Positions 36,871-46,374 are shown, numbered from the stretch's first letter. The stretch is DNA of 64,000 nucleotides from Yersinia similis (GCF_001053095.1 NZ_CGBP01000003.1:186001-250000); one strand, 5' to 3'. Numbers and translations are program-made. The notes: generated from the letters alone by a model not told the origin.

Positions 36871-36897
36871 TAATGCCCCCTAAAAATGGGGGCATTA
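36871..36897 (+). terminator. Terminator of the lprI-like gene
   Basis: TAATGCCCCC-TAAAAAT-GGGGGCATTA forms a 10-base perfect stem, 33 bases after the stop. The T-poor tail makes it less than classical. Confidence 0.75.
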
Positions 36898-36936
36898 TCT
36901 GTGATGCTATATGAAAACCCCACCCAATGAGTTCCT

Positions 36937-37113
36937 ATGCTATCAGCCAGCGACATTAGGTTTTTACTTTTTCTCATCTCGACCGGCATTTTGGTCATTC
37001 TGCTTTTTATTTATGCCGTAGTTAAAATCGAAACAGATAAAGGCAAGCTCGCAATCTTATTATCTTTCCTATTTGTCATTTTCTATATAGTCACTGCCCA
37101 TGCACCTGAGTAA
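36937..37113 (+). CDS. Small two-helix membrane protein (58 residues)
   Basis: ATG 36937 opens a 58-residue frame, MLSASDIRFLLFLISTGILV and onward, with hydrophobic helices at about 8-27 and 39-54 separated by the charged loop KIETDKGKL, ending TAHAPE. The positive-inside pattern suits an inner-membrane hairpin. It lies between the lprI terminator and the convergent chbG stop. The ribosome binding site is weak (TGAG). No family was recognised; coding is supported by the coherent hydrophobicity pattern only. Confidence 0.5.
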   Translation: MLSASDIRFLLFLISTGILVILLFIYAVVKIETDKGKLAILLSFLFVIFYIVTAHAPE

Positions 37114-37119
37114 ACAAAA

Positions 37120-37881
37120 TTAACAATCTAAAAACGACCCCAGCCTATAACCATGTTGCGTAATAGCTTGCTTTAATGTCGGAGAGGTCAAAATCTCCAA
37201 CTCGGTCAATCGCGGATAACAATAACCACTGGTCATCAATGTCTTATCGATAAAGGCTGGATGACACATAATTTCCAGCGAATTAACGCCTTGTTGATTA
37301 GCCTGTTCCAGTAACTGCAAGAATGACTGCTCCGACAAGTCCTCACCATAGAAGCCAGCATTAAACCCCTCGCTACTACGTGGGTTATCGAGAGCTATAT
37401 CATGTTGCTGCACTTCATGGCGATCAATACGCAGTGGAAGTGATTTCTCGCGGGCGAAGGCGGCGACTAAGGGATAAATCTGCGGCAACATATGCACATG
37501 GTGATGGCTGTCAATGTGGGTCGGAGGGCGGCCAAAAACAGCACTAAACCGCTCGAACTGACATTCCAGCTCTTGCGCTATCTCATTTAAATCCAATGTC
37601 CCTGCTTCAGCACGTTGCCATAGCCATTTACCCAGTTCACCATTGGCGTCGGTTAAAGAAGGCATTACAGTCAATGGACGTCCGTAGGTCAATACAAAAT
37701 GCATCCCCACCGGCAGTGCCGGATAATGCGCACTGAGTTCCGCCGCATGGCTAATGTCCACGCTGTTCATCATCGCGGTCGTCGAAGAGACCACGCCATG
37801 GCAGAAGGCTTCAATGATCCCGTAGCTTTGGCCTTTACACAGACCAAAGTCATCAGCATTAACAATAAGTAATTTTTCCAT
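37120..37881 (-). CDS. chbG: Chitooligosaccharide deacetylase ChbG
   Basis: ChbG (YdjC family) removes an acetyl group from chitobiose and chitotriose phosphates, needed in E. coli for induction and use. The 253-residue protein starts [20 protein letters not shown], with the metal-binding Asp pair, and has [16 protein letters not shown] with the His ligands. It is the last gene of the leftward chb locus, 51 bases after chbR. Confidence 0.94.
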   Translation of the reverse strand: MEKLLIVNADDFGLCKGQSYGIIEAFCHGVVSSTTAMMNSVDISHAAELSAHYPALPVGMHFVLTYGRPLTVMPSLTDANGELGKWLWQRAEAGTLDLNEIAQELECQFERFSAVFGRPPTHIDSHHHVHMLPQIYPLVAAFAREKSLPLRIDRHEVQQHDIALDNPRSSEGFNAGFYGEDLSEQSFLQLLEQANQQGVNSLEIMCHPAFIDKTLMTSGYCYPRLTELEILTSPTLKQAITQHGYRLGSFLDC

Positions 37882-37932
37882 TAAGGGCTCCTTGTCAACC
37901 CTATCCCAATATAGGAATAACCGGTTGGAAAA

Positions 37933-38778
37933 CTAATGGGATAAACTCTCTCTGGCGCTGTAGAATTTCTTGCGGTAGTTCCCAGGCGTAAAAGAGGTTA
38001 ATTTTTTGAAGTTTTTGATGAATAACGTGGTGTCGCTGTAACCCGCTTCAAACGCAATATCCGAAACTAAATAGTTCGTCACTTCAAGTTGGGTTTTGGC
38101 AAAATTGACTCTAATTTCATTGATAATCTGCATGGGCGTTTTCTGATAATAGCGCCGTGTCGCCCTGGTAAGATATTCTTGGGTTTTGCCAGAAAGCTCG
38201 ACCATATTCACCAACGCTTTCTCACCAAACATCGCGTTATCATGCATTTTGTCGATAGTACTCTTCAGCCACGAGGGAATATCGTCGTTAACTTCACTCT
38301 CTTTGTAATGACTGATGCGGTTAGTCACATAAAATGTCAGTAGCTCTAAAAGTTCTGTTTGCTCGTTTTCTCTGTAGTGTGGAGCAGAGATCGCGGATTC
38401 GATATAGGAAAGGAAATCGCCTCTTAAGCGATACGCCTGTGAGGCCACAATAGGCCGGGACAGTAAATGGAAATAATGCTCTTCAAAGAAAGCTTTACTG
38501 ATCCCAACATTCAGGATCCGGGTGGCACCAAACTCATAGAAACTTTGATGATGGGAACCAAGAGGAATAAAGATAAAATCCCCACGTTCCAGAAAAACAC
38601 GCTTTCCGTTAATTTCCTGGTAGCACATCCCGGTTAATATCAGCGTATATTCATAATAATCATGCTGATGTAAACCGGTCGCACTCTCCGTTTTGTTATA
38701 AATAAACAGATGGAATTCTTTACCGTTAAAAAAGTCTCTTTCACGTACTAACCTGACTTCCATCTTATTCACCATCAC
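37933..38778 (-). CDS. chbR: Transcriptional regulator ChbR (AraC family)
   Basis: The 281-residue regulator has an N-terminal cupin sensor domain ([14 protein letters not shown]) and a C-terminal double helix-turn-helix ([24 protein letters not shown] segment reading [19 protein letters not shown]). It sits between chbA and chbG, as in E. coli, and is expected to act as repressor or activator of the chb operon with inducer made through ChbG. Its start region overlaps no neighbour; chbA ends 34 bases upstream. Confidence 0.93.
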   Translation of the reverse strand: MMVNKMEVRLVRERDFFNGKEFHLFIYNKTESATGLHQHDYYEYTLILTGMCYQEINGKRVFLERGDFIFIPLGSHHQSFYEFGATRILNVGISKAFFEEHYFHLLSRPIVASQAYRLRGDFLSYIESAISAPHYRENEQTELLELLTFYVTNRISHYKESEVNDDIPSWLKSTIDKMHDNAMFGEKALVNMVELSGKTQEYLTRATRRYYQKTPMQIINEIRVNFAKTQLEVTNYLVSDIAFEAGYSDTTLFIKNFKKLTSFTPGNYRKKFYSARESLSH

Positions 38779-38811
38779 TCTACCGTTGAGAATTATCGAC
38801 CCGCCTGCGTA

Positions 38812-39159
38812 TCACTGTATTTTTTGATGCAACTCGATAAGTTCAGTAATCAATTCCCGCGCTAACATGGCATTCATCAAATGATCCTGAGCATGTACCA
38901 GCACCAGTGTAACCTTGGTTTTCCCTTCTCCCTGATCGGCTTCAATCAGTTGTGTCTGCACCAAGTGGGCTTCATTCAAGGCTTTCCGGGACTGCGCCAT
39001 CAGTTCATCTGCTTGTGCAAAATCACCGGCTTTGGCATGTTTCAGTGCGTTATAGGCAAGGCTACGGGCTTGGCCCGCGTTGATGATAAGCCCCATGACC
39101 ACATCTTCCAGCGCATTACTGGTTTGTTCGTTATCAACGATGCTATTTAAATCAAACAT
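38812..39159 (-). CDS. chbA: PTS chitobiose IIA component
   Basis: ChbA relays phosphate from HPr to ChbB. The 115-residue protein has the phosphorylated His in LVLVHAQDHLM (His89) and the conserved AGQARSLAYNAL helix. Its length equals E. coli ChbA. It lies 164 bases after chbC; that gap contains a perfect hairpin (39240-39261). Confidence 0.95.
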   Translation of the reverse strand: MFDLNSIVDNEQTSNALEDVVMGLIINAGQARSLAYNALKHAKAGDFAQADELMAQSRKALNEAHLVQTQLIEADQGEGKTKVTLVLVHAQDHLMNAMLARELITELIELHQKIQ

Positions 39160-39239
39160 ACAATTACTCCGTTAATTAAAGCCATTTTGCCTTGCAACAT
39201 CCGCAAATCAATAGCCACTTTTCTTTAGCACTTGAGTCT

Positions 39240-39261
39240 GGTCCGCATATTGAGCCGGACC
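39240..39261 (-). other. Hairpin in the chbC-chbA spacer
   Basis: GGTCCG and CGGACC form a perfect 6-base stem around a 10-base loop about 65 bases after the chbC stop. It may be an RNA processing or attenuation site that sets the relative output of chbA; no T run follows. Confidence 0.45.
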
Positions 39262-39323
39262 AATCCATAACGATTTTTATAGGTTTTGAGCCAAAACCAT
39301 AACACTCAAACAGGTTGTAACCT

Positions 39324-40685
39324 TTAGAATTTCAGGCTGTTAGCCACATCGTCTTCGCTTTCGACAGTACGGTCGATCTCGCCCTGTGCTTTATTGGCAA
39401 TAATAACGAACGGGAGATAAACCAGTGTTGCCACACCCAAGTTGAATAAACTTAATAATAACGCAGCAATGCTGCCATTGGTGTTAAAGAATGCACCTAG
39501 CCCTGCGGGCATAGTCCACGGAGCAATATTGGTGATCGGAGGAATAAGGCCACTGTAATAAGCTACTGACGTGATAATGGCTAATATCGGCTGAACCATG
39601 ATAAATGGAATAAACATTAGCGGGTTCATAATGACCGGTAAGCCAAACAGGATTGGTTCGTTGATCTGGAAAATACTCGCCGGCGCCGCCAGCTTTGCAA
39701 CCTGCCGATAATCCTCACGGCGAGAAGCAATAAAGATGGCAATAATAAGTCCCAACGTTGCGCCGGTTCCGCCCAAGAAAATATAGGAATCGACAAACGG
39801 CTTGGCCCACATATGGAACTCTTTACCGGCAGCCAGTGCAGCCTCAACCGAACCATATTGGGTATAGGTTGCCACGTTTTCCAACGCGAACGGCATCATG
39901 ATGCCATTCTCCAGCGCAGACAAGGCCATAGCACCATGCACACCAAAGAACCACAGCAGAGAGGAGAACATCACATACACCCACCCCACGACACTGCCCA
40001 TTTTTGACAGCGGGGCGGAGATGGAATCAATAATGATTTGATGGAAGTTAGTGCCATATAGCGCCAGGGTGTATGAAATCAGCCCCATGATGGAAAGAAT
40101 GATAAAACCAGGAATCAACGCCGAGAAAGAACGGGAAACGGAAGTCGGTACACTATCTGGCAGGCGGATAACCCAATTACGTCGGACAATAAAGGTGAAG
40201 ACTTCAGCAACCACCAGACCGATGATGATACCCGAGATGATATTAGCCCCCCCGAGCCAATTGGCACCAACTGCATAGGCTTCGCCAACACTGAACGGGG
40301 TCACAGTCATAAAGGCCGCGATGGCCAGTAAGGCGGCAGAGAGGGGATCCACTTTTTTCTCTTCGGCCAATGCCATACTGATAAAGAATGGCGTCATTAA
40401 CGACATAATCCCGAGCGTTCCGTTATAAACGTTACCGCCGATGGCTTTCCAACCATTTAGCATGGTAATGGTATCGCCGTCTAACCGCACCCCCATTGAA
40501 AAGAAGAATGATCCTTCACCAAAACTTAAGAAAACATTATTAATTAGAACGAACATAGCCCCAGTCAAGGTTAATGGCATCAGCCGGATAAACCCGTTCT
40601 TGATGGCATTAACGTGTTGCTGTCTGCCAATTCTAATGGCGAAGGGTAATATGACCTTCTCCAACGACGTAATAAATGTGCTCAC
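39324..40685 (-). CDS. chbC: PTS chitobiose IIC permease
   Basis: ChbC is the membrane component that transports and phosphorylates chitobiose. The 453-residue polytopic protein has about ten helices and the IIC(lac/cel) blocks [19 protein letters not shown] and [17 protein letters not shown], the latter containing the conserved Glu of the sugar site. It follows chbB by 10 bases. Confidence 0.95.
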   Translation of the reverse strand: MSTFITSLEKVILPFAIRIGRQQHVNAIKNGFIRLMPLTLTGAMFVLINNVFLSFGEGSFFFSMGVRLDGDTITMLNGWKAIGGNVYNGTLGIMSLMTPFFISMALAEEKKVDPLSAALLAIAAFMTVTPFSVGEAYAVGANWLGGANIISGIIIGLVVAEVFTFIVRRNWVIRLPDSVPTSVSRSFSALIPGFIILSIMGLISYTLALYGTNFHQIIIDSISAPLSKMGSVVGWVYVMFSSLLWFFGVHGAMALSALENGIMMPFALENVATYTQYGSVEAALAAGKEFHMWAKPFVDSYIFLGGTGATLGLIIAIFIASRREDYRQVAKLAAPASIFQINEPILFGLPVIMNPLMFIPFIMVQPILAIITSVAYYSGLIPPITNIAPWTMPAGLGAFFNTNGSIAALLLSLFNLGVATLVYLPFVIIANKAQGEIDRTVESEDDVANSLKF

Positions 40686-40695
40686 AGTGATCCCC

Positions 40696-41013
40696 TTATT
40701 GTTTTGCTTTTTTTATTGCGGCCACAGCTGCTTTTAATACCCCTAACCCATCAACTTTGCCGTAAAGAAGCGCATCGATCACTTCGACGGGTTTATTCGG
40801 GAACATTTTGGCTATTTCAGGCAACATATAGGCGATTTGCGGCCCCAGTAAGATCACATCAGCATGGGTACCCTGCACCGACGCCAGCGCTTCTGGGTAA
40901 GCATTAATAATAACCGGTACCTCATACTTTTCTGCTTGCACTTTCATTTTGGAAACCAATAGCGAGGTAGACATACCAGCAGAGCAAAACAGATAAATTT
41001 TTTTCTTTTCCAT
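40696..41013 (-). CDS. chbB: PTS chitobiose IIB component
   Basis: ChbB carries the phosphorylated Cys10 in [17 protein letters not shown] and passes phosphate to the sugar at ChbC. The start MEKKKIYLF at 41013 is preferred over the frame to 41043 because it gives 105 residues, the family length, and AAGGTG precedes it. It is the first gene of chbB-chbC-chbA-chbR-chbG. The 6-phospho-beta-glucosidase gene chbF, present in E. coli between chbR and chbG, is missing. Confidence 0.95.
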   Translation of the reverse strand: MEKKKIYLFCSAGMSTSLLVSKMKVQAEKYEVPVIINAYPEALASVQGTHADVILLGPQIAYMLPEIAKMFPNKPVEVIDALLYGKVDGLGVLKAAVAAIKKAKQ

Positions 41014-41917
41014 ACCCAACACCTTTTGATGTTCAAAAGACACAAGTTATTGATATGCCAGTTGCAATGGTAAACGTCCCTTTATCTGTACCTCATTGCG
41101 CGCCTTAGCCCACATCCATTGTCTCTGGTTGTCGGCAGTATACGGAGTTGGTAGATAAAGCAGTAATCCAAGGCTTACAATAATCGTCTCATATTGACTT
41201 TGCAGATTGACAACCTTCACATTTTTCAACTATCTCAATGTGATGGTTATCGCAAAATGGCTAATTTTTTTCTTGACGAAATAAGTTTAATCCATTGATA
41301 TTAAATAAATTTTTATTATTTTATTTACAGAAGATACCCTAACTTAAGGCAATAGAAAATAGTCATAATATAAATTAGCAAATCTTATTATTTTTGCTGG
41401 CTGCCGAATGTTTTGTATTGAGGAAAGAAACGCCATTTAGACCCAACAGGCGTAGTGATCAATATGCAGATTATTTTGTGTGTTAAATAACTGCGCTTAA
41501 TAATTATCCACTTTCGTCATCCCCCTTGCGAGACAAGGGATTGGATCAATTTTGCTGCCAAATGCCATGGTATTAAGTTGGTAGCACACAGCTTTTACTG
41601 TGTAATCATATGCTCAAAAATGACAGGTGTAGCGGTAAAATACGTAGTTATTTAGGCAATGACTCTTCGCTTTAAAAACAATCTAATGGCACCGAGCCTA
41701 TTTGGGCGATTGCACATTAAGAATGTGATGATGTAATATCGGAGATCATAACTTATTTTAAAATATTTAATTAAATATGTAGAATGCAAATTAGTAATTG
41801 ATAATTATTATATGTTAATATTGAGTCTAAAGTTTGGATGGTCATACACTTACAATCATTTTTGAACAAAAAGCACAACTAAACATTAACTTTTATTATA
41901 CAAAGGATGTATTTACA
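41014..41917. other. Intergenic region between chbB and orphan hcp
   Basis: This 900-base gap holds the chb promoter and operator at its left and the hcp promoter at its right. It is AT-rich on the hcp side. A frame of 60 codons at 41047-41229 starts with TTG, lacks a ribosome binding site and is not accepted. No IS or repeat was recognised. Confidence 0.5.
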
Positions 41918-42397
41918 ATGTCTTATATGATTTACTTAACCCTCAATGGGGCGCAGCAAGGGCTAATTTCAGCGGGATGTTCATCGATTGAATCAATCGG
42001 GAATAGATGCCAATCTGGGCATGAAGATAAAATACAAGTATTAGGGTTAAATCATCTTATCACCAGGGAACAACACGTTTCTCATCACCCTATAGACTTT
42101 ATAAAACCAATAGACAAATCATCTCCTTTATTAACTATAGCTATCTCTAATAATGAGAAACTAACAGCTAGCTTTTATTTTTACAGAACGAATGCAACAG
42201 GTCAAATGGAGGTTTTCTACGAAGTAAAATTAACAGGCGCAAGTATTATTGATATTTCATCAACATACCCTCACTCTATCAATAATAATGAATTAATGCC
42301 ATATGATCGAGTATTATTAAGATATGACTCTATAACGGTTGAACATAAAATAGCCGGCACTTCAGGTTATAGCATATGGGATGACAGAGTTTATTGA
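41918..42397 (+). CDS. hcp: Hcp-family type VI secretion tube protein, orphan
   Basis: From ATG 41918 (AAAGGA upstream) the 159-residue protein has the Hcp pattern: IYLTLNGAQQGLISAGCSSI, GHEDKIQVLGLNH, HHPIDFIKPIDKSSPLL, FYFYRTNATGQMEVFYEVKL and the end EHKIAGTSGYSIWDD. Hcp hexamers form the tube expelled by the type VI apparatus and carry effectors in the lumen. No other T6SS core gene is nearby. It is AT-rich and converges on a two-gene unit that may encode its cargo. Confidence 0.9.
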   Translation: MSYMIYLTLNGAQQGLISAGCSSIESIGNRCQSGHEDKIQVLGLNHLITREQHVSHHPIDFIKPIDKSSPLLTIAISNNEKLTASFYFYRTNATGQMEVFYEVKLTGASIIDISSTYPHSINNNELMPYDRVLLRYDSITVEHKIAGTSGYSIWDDRVY

Positions 42398-42403
42398 TGC
42401 AAG

Positions 42404-42440
42404 ACAGAGCATATTGAATGTTAAAATATGCTCTGTTTTA
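42404..42440. terminator. Bidirectional terminator between hcp and the convergent pair
   Basis: ACAGAGCATATT and AATATGCTCTGT form a perfect 12-base stem around a 9-base loop, followed by TTTT on the + strand. Confidence 0.85.
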
Positions 42441-42441
42441 G

Positions 42442-42636
42442 TCACCTCTGCCATTTACTATCAAAATGAGCATATATTATAGCGATCACTACAGCGCCGA
42501 TAATAACTAATCGTCCCCATATCTCTGTAAAATACACCATGCAGATTAGCCACCAACCTACAAAAAAAACAACAACCAATCCATACAATAAAAATTCCTT
42601 GATAAACGATGTAAATAGTCTTTTTAATTCGTCCAT
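42442..42636 (-). CDS. Small membrane protein, possible immunity to the neighbouring protein
   Basis: The 64-residue protein has an amphipathic start (MDELKRLFTSFIKEF), two hydrophobic helices (about 16-35 and 40-57) and the basic end FDSKWQR. It follows the 233-residue gene by 11 bases in the same direction. Small two-helix membrane proteins often protect against membrane-targeting type VI effectors, which is why an immunity role is suggested; no family was recognised. Confidence 0.6.
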   Translation of the reverse strand: MDELKRLFTSFIKEFLLYGLVVVFFVGWWLICMVYFTEIWGRLVIIGAVVIAIIYAHFDSKWQR

Positions 42637-42647
42637 AACCGACCTAT

Positions 42648-43349
42648 TTAATTATATGCGATTTCATTTATTATTCTTATTATATCTTCAGATGTTTTAT
42701 TGATATTTTTATTATGAATGACATGTGATAACACTGGAGATAATATAAAATAAAGCATTTCTATGTCTTTGGAATATAGCAAACTATAATATGCTGGGTT
42801 ATCTCTTTTCAAACCAGAAGCTGCAATTGATGCTTTTTCTATATATCCATAAAACTGAAAACCAAGCATTGAAACGTTAGAGTAGCTTCTTATTTTCATT
42901 CGTATCTTTGGGTTTAAGTAAAGACACTCACTTAAAGTAGTAGCGATTGCATAAGATATTGACAGCTTAGTCGCTTTTGATGTTGCAAATTTAGCAGAGC
43001 CTTTTAATAACTTATCGAAAATTTCTTTTTGTTTGTTTTCATCAAAGTTCTGCAACAAATACTCTACATATATTCTTGTCATAAACATGACTATATCACG
43101 TTCTTTAATGGCTTTAACGACAGCCAGTCCCATTCTGTAGTCTTCACTATTTATATTTTCGTATACATCTTTATATCCGTCAAAAAAGTATGATGATCGC
43201 CAAATCGTTCTTTTCACCCCCATCTGAATTGAGTTGATGGTGTTTTCAGCGACGTCACCCAATGCGGCTGCTGTTTTATCAACATGTAAAGCTAGGTTTC
43301 TCGATGCTTCCATTCTTCTTTGCATGTAATATTTTAGGTCGTCAGCCAT
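42648..43349 (-). CDS. Uncharacterised protein next to orphan hcp, candidate T6SS effector
   Basis: The product is 233 residues from ATG 43349 (MADDLKYYMQRRMEASRNLA). No signal peptide and no catalytic motif are seen. It is rich in Lys, Ser and Tyr, mostly helical by eye, with moderately hydrophobic stretches (KATKLSISYAIATTLSECLY; SMLGFQFYGYIEKASIAASG) that could insert into a membrane. AT-rich composition, convergence with hcp and the small membrane gene downstream suggest an effector plus immunity pair. Another accessory function is possible. Confidence 0.55.
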   Translation of the reverse strand: MADDLKYYMQRRMEASRNLALHVDKTAAALGDVAENTINSIQMGVKRTIWRSSYFFDGYKDVYENINSEDYRMGLAVVKAIKERDIVMFMTRIYVEYLLQNFDENKQKEIFDKLLKGSAKFATSKATKLSISYAIATTLSECLYLNPKIRMKIRSYSNVSMLGFQFYGYIEKASIAASGLKRDNPAYYSLLYSKDIEMLYFILSPVLSHVIHNKNINKTSEDIIRIINEIAYN

Positions 43350-43579
43350 AATCAATCCATTAACTCATTTCATTGGGGTAACTATTGTACAGCCAAATTT
43401 CTAACTTTACATATCATTCAACGTAATAGTTTTCATTTCTATGAACAAACAGACAAAAATAGCCATTTGAGATTTTTCTCTATTCAAGCGAAATAACTGC
43501 ACGTAATAGTAGTTCACTAAGGTAACTCAATCCGGTTTAAGTGTTCTGAACAATCGTTGAATCACAACCGGACGGAGTT
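43350..43579. other. Region upstream of the Hcp-linked pair, with left flank of the IS remnant
   Basis: These bases hold the promoter of the leftward pair and the left end region of the eroded IS630-family element (GGACGGAGTT before the transposase start). No complete terminal inverted repeat could be defined. Confidence 0.4.
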
Positions 43580-43859
43580 ATGCCAGTCATAGCACCAATA
43601 CCCAAAAACGAACGCATCCAGATGGAAAAAATTGTGCCGTCCATGCTGTCTTTTATGAGGATGAAGTAGATATCGATTTGAATTTCAAGACCGGTGCTGA
43701 CTGGCAGAAAAAATAGAGCTATTATGGCTGGCCTTGCACGAAACCGTCACGCGTAATCATCGCTGTAAAATAATGTGGCAATTATTAGCCAATGTCAGAC
43801 ACGTTATGAAAGCGACGTCACCTTTTCCAAGTAAAAAATATGGACTAACAAAAGTGTAG
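43580..43859 (+). pseudogene. IS630-family transposase, three fused fragments
   Basis: Three pieces of one transposase survive. The N-terminus MPVIAPIPKNERIQMEK is followed, in a shifted frame, by the catalytic-region block HAVFYEDEVDIDLNFKTGAD, and then by the C-terminus LALHETVTRNHRCKIMWQLL ... SPFPSKKYGLTKV ending at 43859. In the intact family these lie over about 345 residues, so two large internal deletions have occurred. No function remains. Confidence 0.8.
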
Positions 43860-44299
43860 CGATAGTAAGTGCAGTTATTAATAAAGAGGATATTTGAAAA
43901 TACGTGAACCGAAAGAAGTCGTCAGGCTGCGGCGGAATGAATAACCCTGCAAATAGAACTAACGCAGAGCCATAAACCGAGGAAACGCCCTATCGATATA
44001 AACTGTCATACGTAATAAGTGAAATATTCTTTAATCACTATTTCCGCTAAATTTTTTGACAAAAAATTAAAACAGAAGCGCAATAATAACATTCAGATAT
44101 TATTTCAGTGTTTAATCAATAAAGCCACCAGTGTAGTAATAAAACTGGAGTTATTTTTATTTTTTACTTTATTGATGGCGGACAAAAAAACCGAACATAT
44201 CATCAGATTAAAATAAATAGGTGCGCGATATTTATCATTTTACTGTCTACTTTAGACTACAATTATTTGACTCAAACTAATCGTCATTGAGGCTTTATT
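43860..44299. other. AT-rich region upstream of crcB
   Basis: A 65-codon frame at 44019-44216 has no ribosome binding site and low-complexity composition and is not accepted. The crcB promoter must lie at the right end. No fluoride riboswitch (GATG and CTGATGATGCC-type core) was recognised before crcB. Confidence 0.45.
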
Positions 44300-44680
44300 A
44301 TGACTGCAATCGATGTAATGTGGGTGGGATTGGGTGGAGGTATCGGCTCACTTTTACGATGGTGGATAGGATTAAGTATTGGCAAAGTCTATAAAGGTAA
44401 TTTTCCACTCGGTACATTTTTAATCAATATTTCCGGTGCATTTGTCATTGGCTATCTGAGTATTTTGTTCAGTGTTGATTGGCGCGACCGCTACGGCGAC
44501 TTAATGAATGCCGCCGTATTGACTGGGATTCTAGGCGGTTATACCACCTTCAGCAGTATGCAATTAGATGCGGCCAAACTGGCCACCGCCCAAGGCAGAG
44601 CAATTGCCGCCGGATATCTGATTATTTCTGTATTGGTCGGTTTAGCCGCCGCAGCCTTCGGCGCCTGGCTGGCTTACTAA
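44300..44680 (+). CDS. crcB1: Fluoride efflux channel CrcB/Fluc, subunit 1
   Basis: The 126-residue protein has four membrane helices and the Fluc signature: GGGIGSLLRWWIG, the pore Asn in GTFLINISGAFVIGYL, and TGILGGYTTFSSMQLDA. Fluc channels let fluoride leave the cytoplasm and work as antiparallel dimers. A second homologue follows 15 bases later, so a heterodimer is expected, as in other tandem crcB loci. Confidence 0.93.
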   Translation: MTAIDVMWVGLGGGIGSLLRWWIGLSIGKVYKGNFPLGTFLINISGAFVIGYLSILFSVDWRDRYGDLMNAAVLTGILGGYTTFSSMQLDAAKLATAQGRAIAAGYLIISVLVGLAAAAFGAWLAY

Positions 44681-44695
44681 TTGGGAGGAATAATT

Positions 44696-45100
44696 ATGCC
44701 AAATCTTATTATCTTAGTCTTTGTCGGTGGTGCTTTTGGTGCCATGTGCCGTGAATTTATTATGCTGTCGGTGCCACGTCTGGCTGATGGATTTCCGATG
44801 GATATCTTTGTTGCTAATATTATTGCAGCATTTCTATTGGGGCTAACAACCTCTTTCTTTAAGAAAGATAAAATTAACCAGTATGTACATCTGATGGTGG
44901 GCACCGGGATTATGGGCGGTCTTTCAACCTTCTCCAGTTTCGTATTTGGCGCAGTAGAAATGATGAAAAACCCTACCGGAGTTTTGGTTTCAATCTGTTA
45001 TTTAGTCGCCAGTTTGATTGTTGGCTTTATTGCTGTCGAGTTGGGTTTGATGATCGGGCCAAAAGAGAAACCTAAAGATCCACAAGTTGCATCTGAATAA
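44696..45100 (+). CDS. crcB2: Fluoride efflux channel CrcB/Fluc, subunit 2
   Basis: The 134-residue protein repeats the Fluc motifs in diverged form: [26 protein letters not shown] and [20 protein letters not shown] 44696 is chosen over 44681 because GGGAGGA lies 8 bases upstream. A hairpin terminator follows. The two subunits are only distantly similar, which fits opposite membrane orientations in a heterodimer. Confidence 0.93.
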   Translation: MPNLIILVFVGGAFGAMCREFIMLSVPRLADGFPMDIFVANIIAAFLLGLTTSFFKKDKINQYVHLMVGTGIMGGLSTFSSFVFGAVEMMKNPTGVLVSICYLVASLIVGFIAVELGLMIGPKEKPKDPQVASE

Positions 45101-45134
45101 ATAGCCGATAAAAACCAAGGCTCGTGATCCAAAA

Positions 45135-45163
45135 AAACACCCTCAATTAACCGAGGGTGTTTT
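45135..45163. terminator. Bidirectional terminator between crcB2 and the K+ channel gene
   Basis: AAACACCCTC and GAGGGTGTTTT pair around AATTAACC. A runs before and T runs after make it usable from both strands. Confidence 0.85.
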
Positions 45164-45198
45164 GACATAAACACAGTGATAGCGGGCTATTAATGATA

Positions 45199-46374
45199 TC
45201 AATCCAGTTTCTGGCAATTACCAAAGAACATTTCCGTAATAAGGGCATTATTGATGGTATCGCCGTTCAGGGTCCTGACCAGTAACTCACTGCCTAACAA
45301 TGGCAAAGAGAAGACCATGTCTGGATTGACTCTTTTAACTTTTTCCATATTCTGAGTTTCATTGACCAGTGCCAGTGTTTTCGTCCCCGCACCCGCAATT
45401 TCTTTAGCCGCCAAAATGGTAAAGGTGTTATCAGCATCATTATTGCACAACACGATAATATATTTTGCTTTCGCCGCACCGGCTAATTTTAGCGTGGCAA
45501 CAGAAGAAGGATCACCCTCGATAATATCGGCATCGGAAGGGAAATCATGTTGGCTACCTACTGCACAAACCACAGTGACATCATCACCTCGGTCACGCAG
45601 ACCTTTATATACATTCAGCGCCAAAGAGTTGATGCCGACAATAATAAAATGATTTTTACGTTCCACGTGAGAAATCCTACCTTTAACTATGCGTTTAATA
45701 TTATTACTGATTATCGGGCCGGCAATGGAAGCAATTGAGGTAGCAAAAACAGTTATACCGGCAATAATCACCGTAAGAGTAAACATTCTCGCCACAGTGG
45801 TATGCGGGATAATATCCCCGAACCCCACCGTCGACATACACACAATCGCAAAATAGAATGCGGTGGGTAAATCAGTCACCACTGGGGCAAACTCATCGCC
45901 CATATAGAGCGTACCCAACATGCTATAGACGATTAATGAAGCGATACTCACAACAGCAAAGAACGTACCGCTGCCGAGGCTGTAATAATCAAACCGCCGC
46001 CAATAAAAGAGCAGTGCTAAGATAATCACGATGGAGTAAATCGTCAGGCTATCATATTTTTTCGCGATGAAAAGATTGATGGCAATAAGAGTAAATAACA
46101 ATAATACCGATAAAAACCATGCTGTACGGGTTTTCATTGATAATGCATATGCCATCAATATCAAGACCAGACCGATCATAAATTGCGGGATTTCGAATAA
46201 TTCCAGAAAACTTAATGCCTCCTTCCAAGTATTGAAGTTATTTATTGCATCGCTTGAATGTGCAATCGCCCGATAGAGTACCGGGCTTAAAATTAGATAC
46301 CCGTTAATTGCCACCAAAATGGCAAGAAAAATGGGTACCGACACCTTAGCTCTAAGTTCCCGTAATATTTTCAT
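45199..46374 (-). CDS. Potassium channel with TrkA-N domain (Kch-like)
   Basis: The 391-residue protein has about six membrane helices, the pore helix and selectivity filter MSTVGFGDIIP (near residue 192), and a C-terminal Rossmann RCK/TrkA-N domain starting KNHFIIVGINSLALNVYKGL. The TVGFGD filter rather than TVGYGD is a known variant. It resembles E. coli Kch but is shorter (417 there), so the symbol is withheld. It converges on crcB2. Confidence 0.88.
   Translation of the reverse strand: MKILRELRAKVSVPIFLAILVAINGYLILSPVLYRAIAHSSDAINNFNTWKEALSFLELFEIPQFMIGLVLILMAYALSMKTRTAWFLSVLLLFTLIAINLFIAKKYDSLTIYSIVIILALLFYWRRFDYYSLGSGTFFAVVSIASLIVYSMLGTLYMGDEFAPVVTDLPTAFYFAIVCMSTVGFGDIIPHTTVARMFTLTVIIAGITVFATSIASIAGPIISNNIKRIVKGRISHVERKNHFIIVGINSLALNVYKGLRDRGDDVTVVCAVGSQHDFPSDADIIEGDPSSVATLKLAGAAKAKYIIVLCNNDADNTFTILAAKEIAGAGTKTLALVNETQNMEKVKRVNPDMVFSLPLLGSELLVRTLNGDTINNALITEMFFGNCQKLD

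Noticed and set aside
41047..41229. 60-codon frame just upstream of chbB
   Set aside because: It begins with TTG, lacks a ribosome binding site, and occupies the expected promoter region.
44019..44216. 65-codon + strand frame upstream of crcB1
   Set aside because: AT-rich random-looking composition with no ribosome binding site or recognisable family.
44220..44299. Fluoride riboswitch before crcB1
   Set aside because: The conserved core bases and pseudoknot pattern could not be found by eye.
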